A stretch of 30,439 bases of DNA from CAWELS01 sp964468205 (GCA_964468205.1 CAYXVG010000069.1:1-30439); one strand, 5' to 3'; positions 18,301 through 26,179 are shown, counted from the first letter of the stretch. Numbers and translations: made by a program. The notes: generated by a model not told the origin, from the sequence alone.

Positions 18301-18629
18301 TCGTATATTTCGAAGTCGACGCGCTGCCGGGCGTTGACCGTGACCTGGAACTCCTCGGACCTGCCTTCCAGGAATCCCGGCCTGCCGGTGGTGATCGCAT
18401 AGCGGCCCACGGGGACAGAGGCGAAGGTGTAGTTGCCACCGGCGTCAGTGGTCACGGAGAGGGTGAGGTTGGTTTCCACATTCGTGAGCGTGACCACGAC
18501 CTCGGGGGCGGGCGCGCCATCGGCCGTTCGAATCGTGCCGAGCACCTGTGCGGTGTCGAACTGGGCGAGTCCGGCCGAGGCCAGGAGCAGAGACAGAAAG
18601 AGGGTTGAGTAGTGAACCAAGAAGCGCAC
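15336..18629 (-). CDS. Second Oar-like TonB-dependent receptor
   Basis: Predicted outer-membrane receptor of 1,097 residues. It has a signal peptide (about 1-22, FLSLLLASAGLAQ) and a carboxypeptidase-regulatory-like domain (about 25-105: AQVLGTIRTADGAPAPEVVV, NYTFASVPVGRYAITTGRPG). The plug region (about 115-250) contains QIVELPLNGRAYSELAFLAPG, NYLLDGIDNNYYGT, PPDAVAEFRVVTNNTSAEYG and GTNDFHGSVWEFFRN. A long beta-barrel ends in a terminal aromatic (FQLALKLQF). The start is GTG 18629, with GGGAGA about six bases upstream on the minus strand. It is clearly diverged from the receptor at 6966 (different plug motifs and lengths), so it is not a recent duplicate. The substrate is unknown. Confidence 0.9.
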   Translation of the reverse strand: MRFLVHYSTLFLSLLLASAGLAQFDTAQVLGTIRTADGAPAPEVVVTLTNVETNLTLSVTTDAGGNYTFASVPVGRYAITTGRPGFLEGRSEEFQVTVNARQRVDFEIYESTVSSSVDVTAQANLLEADSSDRGQLVNEKQIVELPLNGRAYSELAFLAPGIIPSPSSGTNFNDREGAFIANGLRSTFTNYLLDGIDNNYYGTSNQGFSNQVTQLPPDAVAEFRVVTNNTSAEYGRSGGATVNVVLRSGTNDFHGSVWEFFRNTKLNAVGFFQPASGEKPQLNRNQFGFTFGGPVLLPGAYNGKNKTFFFIDYEGFREVESEVKFATLPTEQQRQGIVGVPVVDVVTQTPYLNGVVPRDRMTDFSRAIFDALPPTTSPGAANNYQRLVRQDTSRDKGDAKIDHNFSPNVRAFFHYTQSRADNFDPGVIPGLAGGDGNGSVRIPVVRLAGGVTAVLNPTSILEARFGFSRSQAGKVPVMAGGPSMEELFGIPGLPTDPAFTGGVTTQVMVGFSRLGRQFTNPQFQHPWVYNPKVNFTKILGKHTLKTGGEIQWINVRQQDIHPVYGLDAYQGGFSGLALPPEARVPGAGALYSLADFMFGQRAVYLLASPSLANIRQRMFFGYLQDDIKLTPKLTLNLGLRYEYATPIFERDNRLSNFNFDTLSIETASDSDRYLVDPDTNNFAPRIGLAYSVTPKTVLRAGYGISYVHWNRLGSSYLTLSPPFAITSLQLSIPGQPGFRPTQFGYPENYVTPEGFNPKRSLVQHMPEDIPTGQVQSWFFNIQQELGRGWLFDVAYVGNYGNDLQLINDLNQAFPGVPGQLIPVEFRRRIPQYSSIPGIMPWGFSSYHGLQAKIERRIGGGLYLLNSFTYSKAIDNGNQPLDNGAGGDLNPPSVQNIFDLNADKGLSDYDRTFVNSTSVVWEIPVGRGRRFSPDMGKVADLIVGGWQITAINQMRSGAPVTLFYVPGLGQEVSPVITVFGRNMYRPNILRNPLAPEAARSHDNYLDPAAVLFPPQDQPFGNSGRNIVRSPSFYQLDLGLYKSFTITERFRLQFRAESFNILNRTNFGAPDSDITSQGFGTIRSTFDQRQFQLALKLQF

Positions 18630-18779
18630 GGAAATCTCCCGAATGAACGTTGTTAACCTTCAACATCGCATGGAGAACATTCAAGGCCGTTGCAATCGCA
18701 TGAATATTGCGTTGCGGCGGGAGTGAGCCGCGACATTTGTTTTTGAGGGCGTAAAGGGTGAAAGAGTTCTGGAAACCCG

Positions 18780-18809
18780 TTGACAGCCTGTCAGCGAAAC
18801 TGCTACAGG
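18780..18809 (+). promoter_or_regulatory. Possible promoter of the 18833 gene
   Basis: A consensus TTGACA (18780-18785), an 18-bp spacer and TACAGG (18804-18809) preceded by TGC (extended -10 type). The predicted start leaves a short leader of about 17 bases that would still contain the GGGAGGG ribosome-binding site. Confidence 0.4.
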
Positions 18810-18832
18810 AGTAGGCGGGAGGGTAGAAGCAA

Positions 18833-19354
18833 ATGGCCGCGATCGACGATGTGGTCAAGGTTTTGATCAAGTCCGCCGCCACCGGAGCGGCGAAACAGCA
18901 GGCGCCCAAAGCTGAGGACATCGCCGCGGGTTACCTGCTGGCGAAGGTATTGGGACACGGGAGCAAAGGCGCTTTTCTGTCGGTATTCTTGCACTCGAAA
19001 TCCCTGAACAAGGGCGAGTCGAAGATGTTAGCGAACTATTGGCGCGAGCATCACGTGCCGCGGCTGTTTTGCATGCTTGCGTTGGCCGCGGGAAAGAAAC
19101 CGGGGGACACGACAATCGGAGGATTCGTAGTGATCACGAAGAAACACGAGGACTACTCCTACGGACAGAAGATCACTTCGGCGACGGGGTATGTTGTGTA
19201 CCCGCACGACATCAAGTCGTATTCAAGCTACCGCAATCCGCTTGGCCATCCGGGGCTGAACCGGCCATTCATCAGTGATCTGACGAGTTACGGCGCGCTG
19301 CGGAAGGCGGTTGACGAGGTTGTTCAGGTGGTTCAAACGGCGAAGCAAAAGTAG
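18833..19354 (+). CDS. Hypothetical protein, 173 aa
   Basis: I do not recognise this family. The protein is soluble-looking, with no signal peptide or membrane helix. The N-terminal 70 residues are helical and alanine/lysine-rich (AATGAAKQQAPKAEDIAAGY, SKGAFLSVFLHSKSLNKGES). The middle has a beta-like stretch (TTIGGFVVITKKHEDYSYGQ, ATGYVVYPHDIKSYSSYRNP), and the end is a helix (LRKAVDEVVQVVQTAKQ). A strong purine-rich ribosome-binding site (GGGAGGG) lies just upstream, and the codon use fits the neighbours, so it is probably a real gene. It is divergent from the receptor and 173 bp before the helicase operon, on the same strand. That gap has no clear terminator, so read-through is possible. 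Confidence 0.7.
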   Translation: MAAIDDVVKVLIKSAATGAAKQQAPKAEDIAAGYLLAKVLGHGSKGAFLSVFLHSKSLNKGESKMLANYWREHHVPRLFCMLALAAGKKPGDTTIGGFVVITKKHEDYSYGQKITSATGYVVYPHDIKSYSSYRNPLGHPGLNRPFISDLTSYGALRKAVDEVVQVVQTAKQK

Positions 19355-19527
19355 CGGAGCGAGCGGGCGAGGCGCGAGGCGGCCATGAGCGCCGTCATGG
19401 CGCGTGCCTTCCAACGTGCGGACCGGCCCGAAGTTGTTATGCTCGACGCTATTGGCGGGCAAAACGAGCGGCCGGGATTCGGAGATGCGCTGGCGTCCGC
19501 CGGAGGGAAGGACAGGCGAGACGATCC

Positions 19528-20754
19528 ATGAAGAGCCACAAGAGACGGAGCGTCGAGATGGATCTCGATGCGCTAATCGACGAGATTACAATAGACGCAT
19601 ACGGAGAAGAGGAGCAACTTTGGGCTTTCCGGCAGGTCTTCGAGGATAAAGTGGCGGTTCCTTGTGAGGCTACGCTGATTGGAGAACCGGTTCAGGTATT
19701 GCAGTTCGACTATGACGGGAACGAGCGGCGCGGGCTCACGGCGGCTTGCCGGCGGGCTGACGGCATGGAGTATATTGTAGCGGCCAGTGAAGTGGTGATT
19801 CCCGCAAGGGCGCAAGGCGGGCGCTACCTGGCCGCCTATCGCCAATGGATGGGTCTCACGCCATTCCCACCCGAGGCGCGGCGCAAGGTGAGGAGGACGC
19901 CACCGGCGGAGGCGGCGCCTGACCTTGGTGACACCGTGGAGTTGGTGATTTTGTCAGTGAAACAGACCGTGACGCGCTGCCGATTGGCCGGCGGCAACGA
20001 ACAGATCACGCTCCGCACTGGCCGCCTGTGGAATGCAGTGCCCGGGGAGATCGCTGTCGTGAGACCCGCGAAGCGATGGACTTATGGAAGACAGGCTTAT
20101 CTCTCCGGCACAATCGAGTCGACGCGGCTCGACACGAAGGCGCTGGGCCTGACCCCGCTGAGGCTTGAGGATTCGGGCGTGTGGGATCCGGCGAAGCACT
20201 ACTGGGGCGAGGAGGACGATCCCATAGGGGAATGGGCGAAGCCGATCATCGCCCGTGGTCCACGGCCCCAATTCGAGATGGAACAGGTTCTGCCTGGCGA
20301 GGATCCCGAGGATCCGTTCTCTGACCCAATCATCGAATCCACTGAACGGAAGGCAGCGGGCGATTCGCGCGGCGCCCGCAAGATTCTGATGGATCTCTGC
20401 CAGGCGGATCTTCGCTGCCTGGACGCTCACGCGCATCTCGGCCATCTGCTTTTCGACGGCCGGCCGGAAGACGCCATTCGGCACTACGAGGTAGGGGTCC
20501 GCATCGGGGAGTTGTCGCTCGGCGAGGACTTCGACGGCTTGCTGCCGTGGGGCCTGATCGACAATCGTCCGTTCCTCCGTTCGATGAGCGGATTCGGACT
20601 GTGCCTGTGGCGTTTGGGCCAGTTCGGCGAGGCCGCGGCGGTATTCGATCGCCTGCTGTGGCTGAACCCGACGGACAACCAGGGCGCGCGGTTCCTTCTC
20701 GACGATGTGAGAGTTGGGGCGTCATGGGAAGATAGCCAGGAGAGTTGGACATGA
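19528..20754 (+). CDS. CcbP-like/TPR protein of the XPB operon
   Basis: First gene of a three-gene operon with an XPB-type helicase; 408 residues. The N-terminal part (about 10-115: LIDEITIDAYGEEEQLWAFR, FEDKVAVPCEATLIGEPVQV, then GRYLAAYRQWMGL) resembles the small CcbP-type calcium-binding family in its acidic DAYGEEEQ opening and overall order. This is from memory of the family and only moderately sure. The middle (about 130-225) is beta-rich. The C-terminal third (about 270-395) has helical-repeat character like tetratricopeptide repeats (ARKILMDLCQADLRCLDAHA, RPEDAIRHYEVG, GQFGEAAAVFDRLLWLNPTD). It probably acts as a scaffold, but its partner is not known. Its TGA overlaps the next gene's ATG (ATGA). 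Confidence 0.75.
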   Translation: MKSHKRRSVEMDLDALIDEITIDAYGEEEQLWAFRQVFEDKVAVPCEATLIGEPVQVLQFDYDGNERRGLTAACRRADGMEYIVAASEVVIPARAQGGRYLAAYRQWMGLTPFPPEARRKVRRTPPAEAAPDLGDTVELVILSVKQTVTRCRLAGGNEQITLRTGRLWNAVPGEIAVVRPAKRWTYGRQAYLSGTIESTRLDTKALGLTPLRLEDSGVWDPAKHYWGEEDDPIGEWAKPIIARGPRPQFEMEQVLPGEDPEDPFSDPIIESTERKAAGDSRGARKILMDLCQADLRCLDAHAHLGHLLFDGRPEDAIRHYEVGVRIGELSLGEDFDGLLPWGLIDNRPFLRSMSGFGLCLWRLGQFGEAAAVFDRLLWLNPTDNQGARFLLDDVRVGASWEDSQESWT

Positions 20755-22610
20755 GACGCTACGTCGACGACCTGGGAATCGAAACACTCGAAACGGCGCT
20801 GTTCAACAGCAGAGTGGACAGACTGCGGCAACTCGCGGCGCTCACGGGTGAAAAGGCGCCGTCCAGGAAGGCAGAGATAATCGACCTGATCATCGGCCAT
20901 CTGCGGGGAGACCGATTGCGCAGAGTGTGGGAAGGACTGGACGAGTTGCAGAAGGCGGCTGTGGCCGAGGTGGTACACGGCTACTCGGCGCGGTTCGACG
21001 CCGGGCAGTTTCGCGCCAAGTACGGACGAGAACCGGATTGGGGAAAGCGAAACACTTACGGTAGTACAGTAGCACCTTCGCCGCTGCAGTTCTTCTTCCA
21101 CGAGAACGTGATGCCTGACGATCTTAGGGCGCGGCTCGAAGAGTTCGTGCCTGCGCCCCGCCGGGCGGGGGTGACCACGCTCGACCGGCTTCCGGACACA
21201 TATCCGCGCCCGTTTGAGCGATGGAATGCCGAGCAGCGAACCACCGAGAAGGGAACCGATCCCGTGCCGCTCACCGTCCATGAGGGCGAACCGGCGGCCC
21301 AGCGCGAATTATTTTCGGTGTTGCGCCTGGTGGACTCGGGGAAGGTGATGGTCAGCAGCAAGACGGGCAGGGCCTCGGCATCCACGGTGGAAGCGGTCAC
21401 GGCGATTCTGGAGGGTGGGGATTACTACCCGCGCGTGCCGGCTAAAAGCAAGTGGCATGACGAGAATGCCGGACCGATCCGGGCGTTCGCCTGGCCGGTG
21501 CTGATTCAGGCCGGGGGGCTGGCGCAGTTGTCAGGAACGAGATTACAGCTAACGAAGGCGGGCCGGAAGGCGCTTTCCACGCCGGCCGCGGCGACGATCC
21601 GGACGTTGTGGAAAAAGTGGTTGACAACGACGAAGTTCGACGAACTGACGCGCATCGAGTGTGTGAAAGGGCAAACTGGCAAAGGCAAACGCTGGCTCAC
21701 GGCCCTCGCATCGCGACGGGAAGCGATCGCCGTCAGCCTTGCCGAATGCCCGCCCGGCAGGTGGGTTCAAACCGATGAGTTTCTCCGATACATGAAAGCC
21801 TCCGGCAACGACTTCGAGGTCACGCGCAATGGCTGGCACCTCTACCTCAGCGACCCGCAATATGGCTCTTTCGGCTACGACGGCTGCGCTCCGATCCTCA
21901 ACACTCGCTATGTGTTCGCTTTGCTTCTGGAGTACGCCACAACGCTCGGCATCATCGATGCCGCGCTCATTCCACCCGCCGGCGCACGGCGCGACTATCG
22001 GAAGATGTGGGGAACCGATGACCTCCCGTTCTTCAGCCGCTACGACGGGTTGATGTATTTTCGAGTGACGCAACTCGGCGCCTGGTGCCTGGGCGCGCGG
22101 TCGGAGTACAAGCCGGAGCCCATGGAGGTGAAGCCGGTTCTTAAGGTAATGCCAAACCTTGATATTGCGGCAGCGAGCCCGGAATTGGAAGCGAGCGACC
22201 GGCTGGCCCTGGATACCTATGCCGTCCCGGTTTCGGATTTCGTTTGGCGGCTTGAGGCCGGCAAGCTGTTGGCCGCCGTTGAGCAGGGAAGACCGGTGGA
22301 GGAACTGCGGGAGTTTCTCTTGGCGCGAAGCGGCGCTCCAATTCCGGATACAGTGTCGCGCCTGATCGAGGATGTTGCGGAACGATCCACGAAGCTGCGG
22401 GACCAGGGCCTGGGGCGGTTGGTGGAATGCGCCGACGCGGCGCTGGCGGCGCTGATCGCGAACGATGCCAGGACCGGCAAGCATTGTATGAGGGCCGGGG
22501 AGCGGCACCTCGTGATTCCGGCCGCTTCAGAGGCCGCGTTCCGGCGGGCGTTGCGGGCGGCCGGCTACCTGGTCTCTCCCGAGGCGGCCCCGCGGGCGGC
22601 CCGGGCGTAG
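20751..22610 (+). CDS. Helicase-associated protein (XPB N-terminal-like domain)
   Basis: A 619-residue protein without helicase motifs of its own. It has winged-helix-like repeats in the first half (LDELQKAAVAEVVHGYSARF, LRLVDSGKVMVSSKTGRASA, WPVLIQAGGLAQLSGTRLQL). The C-terminal half contains VLKVMPNLDIAAASPELEAS, DRLALDTYAVPVSDFVWRLE and the Glu-rich helix following. These fit the Helicase_C_3/XPB-Ssl2 N-terminal-type domain found in the mycobacterial protein encoded beside the XPB helicase (Rv0862c-type); this is from family knowledge. It probably serves as an accessory or DNA-recognition subunit for the downstream helicase. ATG 20751 overlaps the upstream stop (ATGA), with AGGAG at 20738-20742. 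The next gene starts three bases after its stop. Confidence 0.8.
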   Translation: MRRYVDDLGIETLETALFNSRVDRLRQLAALTGEKAPSRKAEIIDLIIGHLRGDRLRRVWEGLDELQKAAVAEVVHGYSARFDAGQFRAKYGREPDWGKRNTYGSTVAPSPLQFFFHENVMPDDLRARLEEFVPAPRRAGVTTLDRLPDTYPRPFERWNAEQRTTEKGTDPVPLTVHEGEPAAQRELFSVLRLVDSGKVMVSSKTGRASASTVEAVTAILEGGDYYPRVPAKSKWHDENAGPIRAFAWPVLIQAGGLAQLSGTRLQLTKAGRKALSTPAAATIRTLWKKWLTTTKFDELTRIECVKGQTGKGKRWLTALASRREAIAVSLAECPPGRWVQTDEFLRYMKASGNDFEVTRNGWHLYLSDPQYGSFGYDGCAPILNTRYVFALLLEYATTLGIIDAALIPPAGARRDYRKMWGTDDLPFFSRYDGLMYFRVTQLGAWCLGARSEYKPEPMEVKPVLKVMPNLDIAAASPELEASDRLALDTYAVPVSDFVWRLEAGKLLAAVEQGRPVEELREFLLARSGAPIPDTVSRLIEDVAERSTKLRDQGLGRLVECADAALAALIANDARTGKHCMRAGERHLVIPAASEAAFRRALRAAGYLVSPEAAPRAARA

Positions 22611-22613
22611 CGG

Positions 22614-24278
22614 ATGGAACCCAGGCCAGACAACGCGCTCATCGTGCAGAGCGATTCGAGCGTGCTGTTGGACACACATGCGCCACGGGCCGGCGAAGCA
22701 AGGAGCGCGTTGGCTCCCTTTGCCGAGCTTATCAAGAGCCCGGAACACTTCCACACCTATCGCGTGACGCCGCTCTCGATCTGGAACGCGCGCGCGGCCG
22801 GCTTCTCCGCCGAACAGATGGTGGAGGCGCTGCGCGAACATGCCCGCTATGCAGTGCCGCCGAGCGTGGAGCAGGAGATTGTCGAACTGGCGACACGGTA
22901 TGGGCGCGTCGTGATCACGCGCGATGGGGGCCGCCTGCGCTGTACGTGCTCCGACGAAGCCACGGCGGAACGTCTTTTCCGTGACCGCGGAGCGGGGCCA
23001 TTTCTCGCGGAGCGCGTGGACGGGGTCAGCTTTTGCATCGACTTGGCAGAGCGCGGAGTGGTGAAACAGGCGCTCATTGCGGCTGGTTTTCCGGCGGAGG
23101 ATCTGGCGGGCTATGCCCCGGGCGAACCGTTCCCAATCAGGCTACGGGAAGGAGCAGGATTCACGGTTCGCGACTACCAGCGCGAAGCCGCCGACGCCTT
23201 TTACTTGTCCGGATCCGAGCGGGGCGGCAGCGGAGTTGTAGTGCTCCCCTGCGGCTCCGGAAAAACTATCGTGGGACTAGCGGCGATGGAGTTGGTGGGG
23301 CAGACGGCGCTGGTGCTGACGACGAGCGGGAGCGCGGTCCAGCAGTGGCGTCGGGAACTGCTGGATAAGACCATGGTGCATCCGCGAGATGTCGCCGAGT
23401 ATACGGGCCAACGGAAGGAGACCGGACCCGTGACCTTGGCAACCTACCAGATCCTGACATGGCGGGCTGGCCGCGACAGCGAGTTTCCACACTTGGAGCT
23501 GTTTAAGGCGCGTTCATGGGGGTTGATCATCTATGATGAGGTACATTTGCTACCGGCGCCGGTGTTTCGGGCGACGGCGGAACTGCAGGCGCGGCGGCGC
23601 CTGGGCCTGACCGCGACGCTCGTACGGGAAGACGGCCGCGAAGGGGACGTATTCGCGCTCATCGGGCCGAAAAAGTTCGATGTGCCGTGGAAGGATCTGG
23701 AGCGGCGGGCGTGGATTGCGACGGCGACATGCGTGGAGGAACGCATTCCCATGAGCAACGAGCGGCGAATGGAATATGCTCTTGTGGGACGCCGGTCACA
23801 GTTTCGAATTGCCGCCGAGAATCCGGCGAAGATGGACCGGTTGCGGGAACTCCTGGCCGCTCATCCAGATGGGCGGGTTCTGATCATGGGCGGGTATGTG
23901 GCGCAGGTAGAATCAATTGCCAAGGAGATTGGCGCGCCGCTAATCACCGGCAAGACACCTCAGGCGGAGCGAGAACTGACCTACGATCGTTTCCGCCGCG
24001 GCGAATTGCGCTGCCTGGTGCTTTCCAAGGTGGGAAACTTCGCCATCGACCTGCCAGACGCGGACGTGCTGATACAAGTTTCGGGCGCGTTCGGCTCGCG
24101 GCAGGAGGAAGCACAGCGGCTCGGGCGGGTTTTGCGTCCCAAGGTTGGCGGACGCGGTGCACATTTCTACACGTTGGTCTCTCGCGACACGCGCGAGGAG
24201 GAGTTCGCTCACCATCGCAAGCTGTTCCTCACCGAGCAAGGGTACTCGTATCAAGTGGTATTAGGGGAGGAACGATAG
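22614..24278 (+). CDS. XPB/ERCC3-type DNA repair helicase
   Basis: Bacterial XPB-like SF2 helicase of 554 residues, predicted to unwind DNA 3' to 5' and act in repair or transcription-linked DNA transactions. Residues 1-180 contain an XPB N-terminal-type region (HTYRVTPLSIWNARAAGFSA) and a damage-recognition-like domain. Walker A LPCGSGKTIVG is at about 210-220, the DEVH box at about 306-309, and the XPB-specific GLTATLVREDGRE (the RED motif) at about 330-342. The C-terminal RecA domain has LIMGGYVAQVESI, the SKVGNFAIDLPDADVLIQVS segment and motif VI EEAQRLGRVLRPK at about 497-509. All catalytic motifs look intact. It is the last gene of the operon with the TPR and helicase-associated proteins; no clear terminator follows. 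Confidence 0.93.
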   Translation: MEPRPDNALIVQSDSSVLLDTHAPRAGEARSALAPFAELIKSPEHFHTYRVTPLSIWNARAAGFSAEQMVEALREHARYAVPPSVEQEIVELATRYGRVVITRDGGRLRCTCSDEATAERLFRDRGAGPFLAERVDGVSFCIDLAERGVVKQALIAAGFPAEDLAGYAPGEPFPIRLREGAGFTVRDYQREAADAFYLSGSERGGSGVVVLPCGSGKTIVGLAAMELVGQTALVLTTSGSAVQQWRRELLDKTMVHPRDVAEYTGQRKETGPVTLATYQILTWRAGRDSEFPHLELFKARSWGLIIYDEVHLLPAPVFRATAELQARRRLGLTATLVREDGREGDVFALIGPKKFDVPWKDLERRAWIATATCVEERIPMSNERRMEYALVGRRSQFRIAAENPAKMDRLRELLAAHPDGRVLIMGGYVAQVESIAKEIGAPLITGKTPQAERELTYDRFRRGELRCLVLSKVGNFAIDLPDADVLIQVSGAFGSRQEEAQRLGRVLRPKVGGRGAHFYTLVSRDTREEEFAHHRKLFLTEQGYSYQVVLGEER

Positions 24279-24488
24279 GGGCCGGAGGATGTTCCGGGTG
24301 GATAGGCCGGCAAGAGTGAAGGGGCCTGGGAGAGGTGAAGCGCTACGCTGAATGCGGAAATTCGCCGACGGTTAGATCCTCCGTCACTCGGTCCGGGCCC
24401 CTCATGAGATCGTCCGCGCGACCTGCAACCGTGGAAAACCGACTACGATGTTGCGAAATTGGGAAAAGAGGTGACGGTCAGCGAATTT
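24279..24488. other. Gene-free stretch before the left repeat
   Basis: No gene is seen between the XPB stop and the left direct repeat. AGGGGCC (24320-24326) and GGCCCCT (24396-24402) are inverted but 69 bases apart and lack a T-tract, so I do not call a terminator. This should be chromosomal backbone or the remnant of an older insertion. Confidence 0.5.
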
Positions 24489-24534
24489 CTGGAGCCACCC
24501 GCCGGGATCGAACCGGCGACCTGCTGATTACGAA
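24489..24534 (-). repeat. Left 46-bp direct repeat, tRNA-Thr(CGT) 3' half
   Basis: Identical to 29501-29546. Read on the minus strand it is a tRNA 3' half: anticodon loop TTCGTAA (anticodon CGT, threonine), stem half TCAGC, variable AGGTC, T-arm GCCGG-TTCGATC-CCGGC, acceptor half GGGTGGC, then T and CCA. The 5' half is absent: to the right the sequence continues gaatacgcc, which cannot pair. Span and position match the attachment-site cores that tyrosine integrases leave at tRNA 3' ends. Confidence 0.93.
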
Positions 24535-24703
24535 GAATACGCCGTGGTCTCCAAGCCTTCCAGGGGCTCCATACTGCTTGCTTGGTTTTCAACAACTTGG
24601 GGAATCTGCTTCCGCTCAAATCAGGAACCTTAGGTAGCCCAACGGGATAGGGTTTTGACACAGTTCTGGCACAGCTCGCCGGGCACAATGTCTTGTCATT
24701 ATC

Positions 24704-24718
24704 GTTCCATTATGGAAC
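24704..24718. promoter_or_regulatory. Palindromic operator before abiEi
   Basis: GTTCCAT-T-ATGGAAC is a perfect 15-bp palindrome, ending 21 bases before the abiEi start. AbiEi-type antitoxins are known to repress their own operon by binding inverted repeats at the promoter, so this is the likely site. TTGTCA (24693-24698) and TATATT (24719-24724) flank it, but their 20-bp spacing is too long to call a promoter with confidence. Confidence 0.6.
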
Positions 24719-24739
24719 TATATTGACAGGAGTGTTCCG

Positions 24740-25336
24740 GTGCCTCACTCGCGCTTTGACGAACTCGCAACCCTTGCCGAAGAGAACGACGGATTGATAA
24801 CCTCCTCGCAGGCACGTCAAGCCGGCATTGCGGATTCCGTGCTGGCTCGCATGGTCCAGCGCGGGAGACTCGAAAGAGTCGCCCGCGGCGTGTACAGGAT
24901 GCCGTACTTCTCGCAAGACCGGTTCTCCCAGTACCGCGAAGCCGTCCTGTGGGCACAAGCGAGCCGCGGTCCCGGAACCGTCGCTCTGTCGCACGAGACC
25001 GCCCTCGTTGTGTACGGCTTCTCCGATGCAAACCCGGCTTCGGTGCACCTGACGGTGCCGAAGCAGGCTCGCCTCCGTCGAGAACGGCCAAAAGGCATCG
25101 TCCTGCACCCGGGAGTCCTCGGAGCAAGCGACATCCAAACGATCGAGGGATTGCCCGTTACGACGGTGTCGAAGACGGTGGCAGATCTGGTCGAGGCCGG
25201 CGCACGCGCAGACATCGTCCGACAGTCAATTCTTGAGGCGAAACGCGAGGGCTTCATCGAGGAATCCGAGGCACGCCGGCTCAGGCGCTTGCTGGATGTT
25301 GGCAAAGAGTTCCAGAGAGACGGCGAGGCGCGATGA
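24740..25336 (+). CDS. abiEi: AbiEi-family antitoxin
   Basis: Antitoxin of a type IV toxin-antitoxin pair, 198 residues. The N-terminal winged helix (about 8-55: LATLAEENDGLITSSQARQA, VLARMVQRGRLERVARGVYR) is the typical AbiEi DNA-binding domain. The next part carries family motifs ALSHETALVVYGFSD, VHLTVPKQ and VTTVSKTVADLVEAG. In studied cases AbiEi neutralises the toxin without a stable complex and represses the operon. The start is GTG 24740, with AGGAG at 24728-24732. The stop overlaps the toxin's ATG (ATGA), the usual tight coupling. A perfect palindrome just upstream is the probable operator. Confidence 0.9.
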   Translation: MPHSRFDELATLAEENDGLITSSQARQAGIADSVLARMVQRGRLERVARGVYRMPYFSQDRFSQYREAVLWAQASRGPGTVALSHETALVVYGFSDANPASVHLTVPKQARLRRERPKGIVLHPGVLGASDIQTIEGLPVTTVSKTVADLVEAGARADIVRQSILEAKREGFIEESEARRLRRLLDVGKEFQRDGEAR

Positions 25337-26142
25337 GAACGCGTCCGGAACGACTGGAAAAGGCGCTTGCGCGTGTCGCACGCCAACAGGGCATCGATCA
25401 GGAACGCCTGCGCCGCTGGGTGTCGTTCCTTGCTCTGTGTGGGGTATTGGAACGGGCGGTCGCGGAAGGCGTCATCGGATCGTACTATCTGAAAGGTGGC
25501 GTTGCGATGGAGCTACGCTTTGCACAGCTCGCTCGTGCGACCAAAGACCTGGATCTGGCCCTCGCCGGCGATCGGAGACAGCGGCTGCAAAGTCTGTCAG
25601 ACTCTATCCGTCTCGGCTTTGACCTGTTCACCTTTCGTCTGAAGTCGTCGGTGCGAGAGATGGAGCAAGCCGACACGGTTCGTGTCGAGGTGGCCATTCA
25701 ATACCGGACTCGGTCGTGGCAGACGGTCGAGGTCGACCTCGGCCCCACCAGCCAGGCCGGCGTCGACCTCGTTCCTCCAAAACTCAGGGGCCTGGTGGAG
25801 TTGGGCGTTCCTGTGACATCACCAGTCCGATGCATCCACCTCGCGGATCAGATCGCACAAAAGATTCATGCGTGCACCGGCCCGTTCGCGGCAGGCCGAG
25901 CGCGCGATGTCCTTGATATCCTGCTAATCGAGGACCTCGGTCAGCTTGATCCCGATCAGGTGAAGGAAGCTGTGAGGCGCGTGTTTGAAGAGAGGGCAAC
26001 CCACGATCTTCCCGCCGCGTTCGGCCTTCCAAGTGAATGGCATGCAGAGCTCGAATCCCTCGCCACTAACTTGTCGCTGCCCTCCCGAACTATCGGCGAC
26101 ATCGAACAGCGCTTCCGGAGGCTGCTCGGGAGACTGCGATAG
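25333..26142 (+). CDS. abiEii: AbiEii-family nucleotidyltransferase toxin
   Basis: Toxin partner, 269 residues, of the DNA polymerase-beta-like nucleotidyltransferase superfamily. The first catalytic motif is LKGGVAMELR (Gly55-Gly56) followed by TKDLDLAL (Asp72, Asp74). The second conserved block is QIAQKIHACTG (Lys177), then GRARDVLDILLI (Arg191, Asp192, Asp195). Related toxins (AbiEii, MenT) add nucleotides to tRNA 3' ends and block growth, and abort phage infection in some hosts; the target here is unknown. All motif residues look intact, so the toxin is probably active. It overlaps abiEi by 4 bp and ends 37 bp before the helicase gene, so the three may be cotranscribed. Confidence 0.9.
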   Translation: MRTRPERLEKALARVARQQGIDQERLRRWVSFLALCGVLERAVAEGVIGSYYLKGGVAMELRFAQLARATKDLDLALAGDRRQRLQSLSDSIRLGFDLFTFRLKSSVREMEQADTVRVEVAIQYRTRSWQTVEVDLGPTSQAGVDLVPPKLRGLVELGVPVTSPVRCIHLADQIAQKIHACTGPFAAGRARDVLDILLIEDLGQLDPDQVKEAVRRVFEERATHDLPAAFGLPSEWHAELESLATNLSLPSRTIGDIEQRFRRLLGRLR

Positions 26143-26179
26143 CAGCAAGCTGCCGACGCTATGATAGGCGTAAGTCAGG

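Noticed and set aside
24335..24637. 100-aa plus-strand frame containing GATRRDRTGDLLITKN
   Set aside because: The tail is the translation of the antisense strand of the tRNA-Thr 3' half, a well-known source of false proteins, and no ribosome-binding site or domain supports the rest.
24723..24728. TTGACA just before abiEi as a -35 box
   Set aside because: It lies 12 bases before the start codon and adjoins the ribosome-binding site, so it cannot drive this gene.
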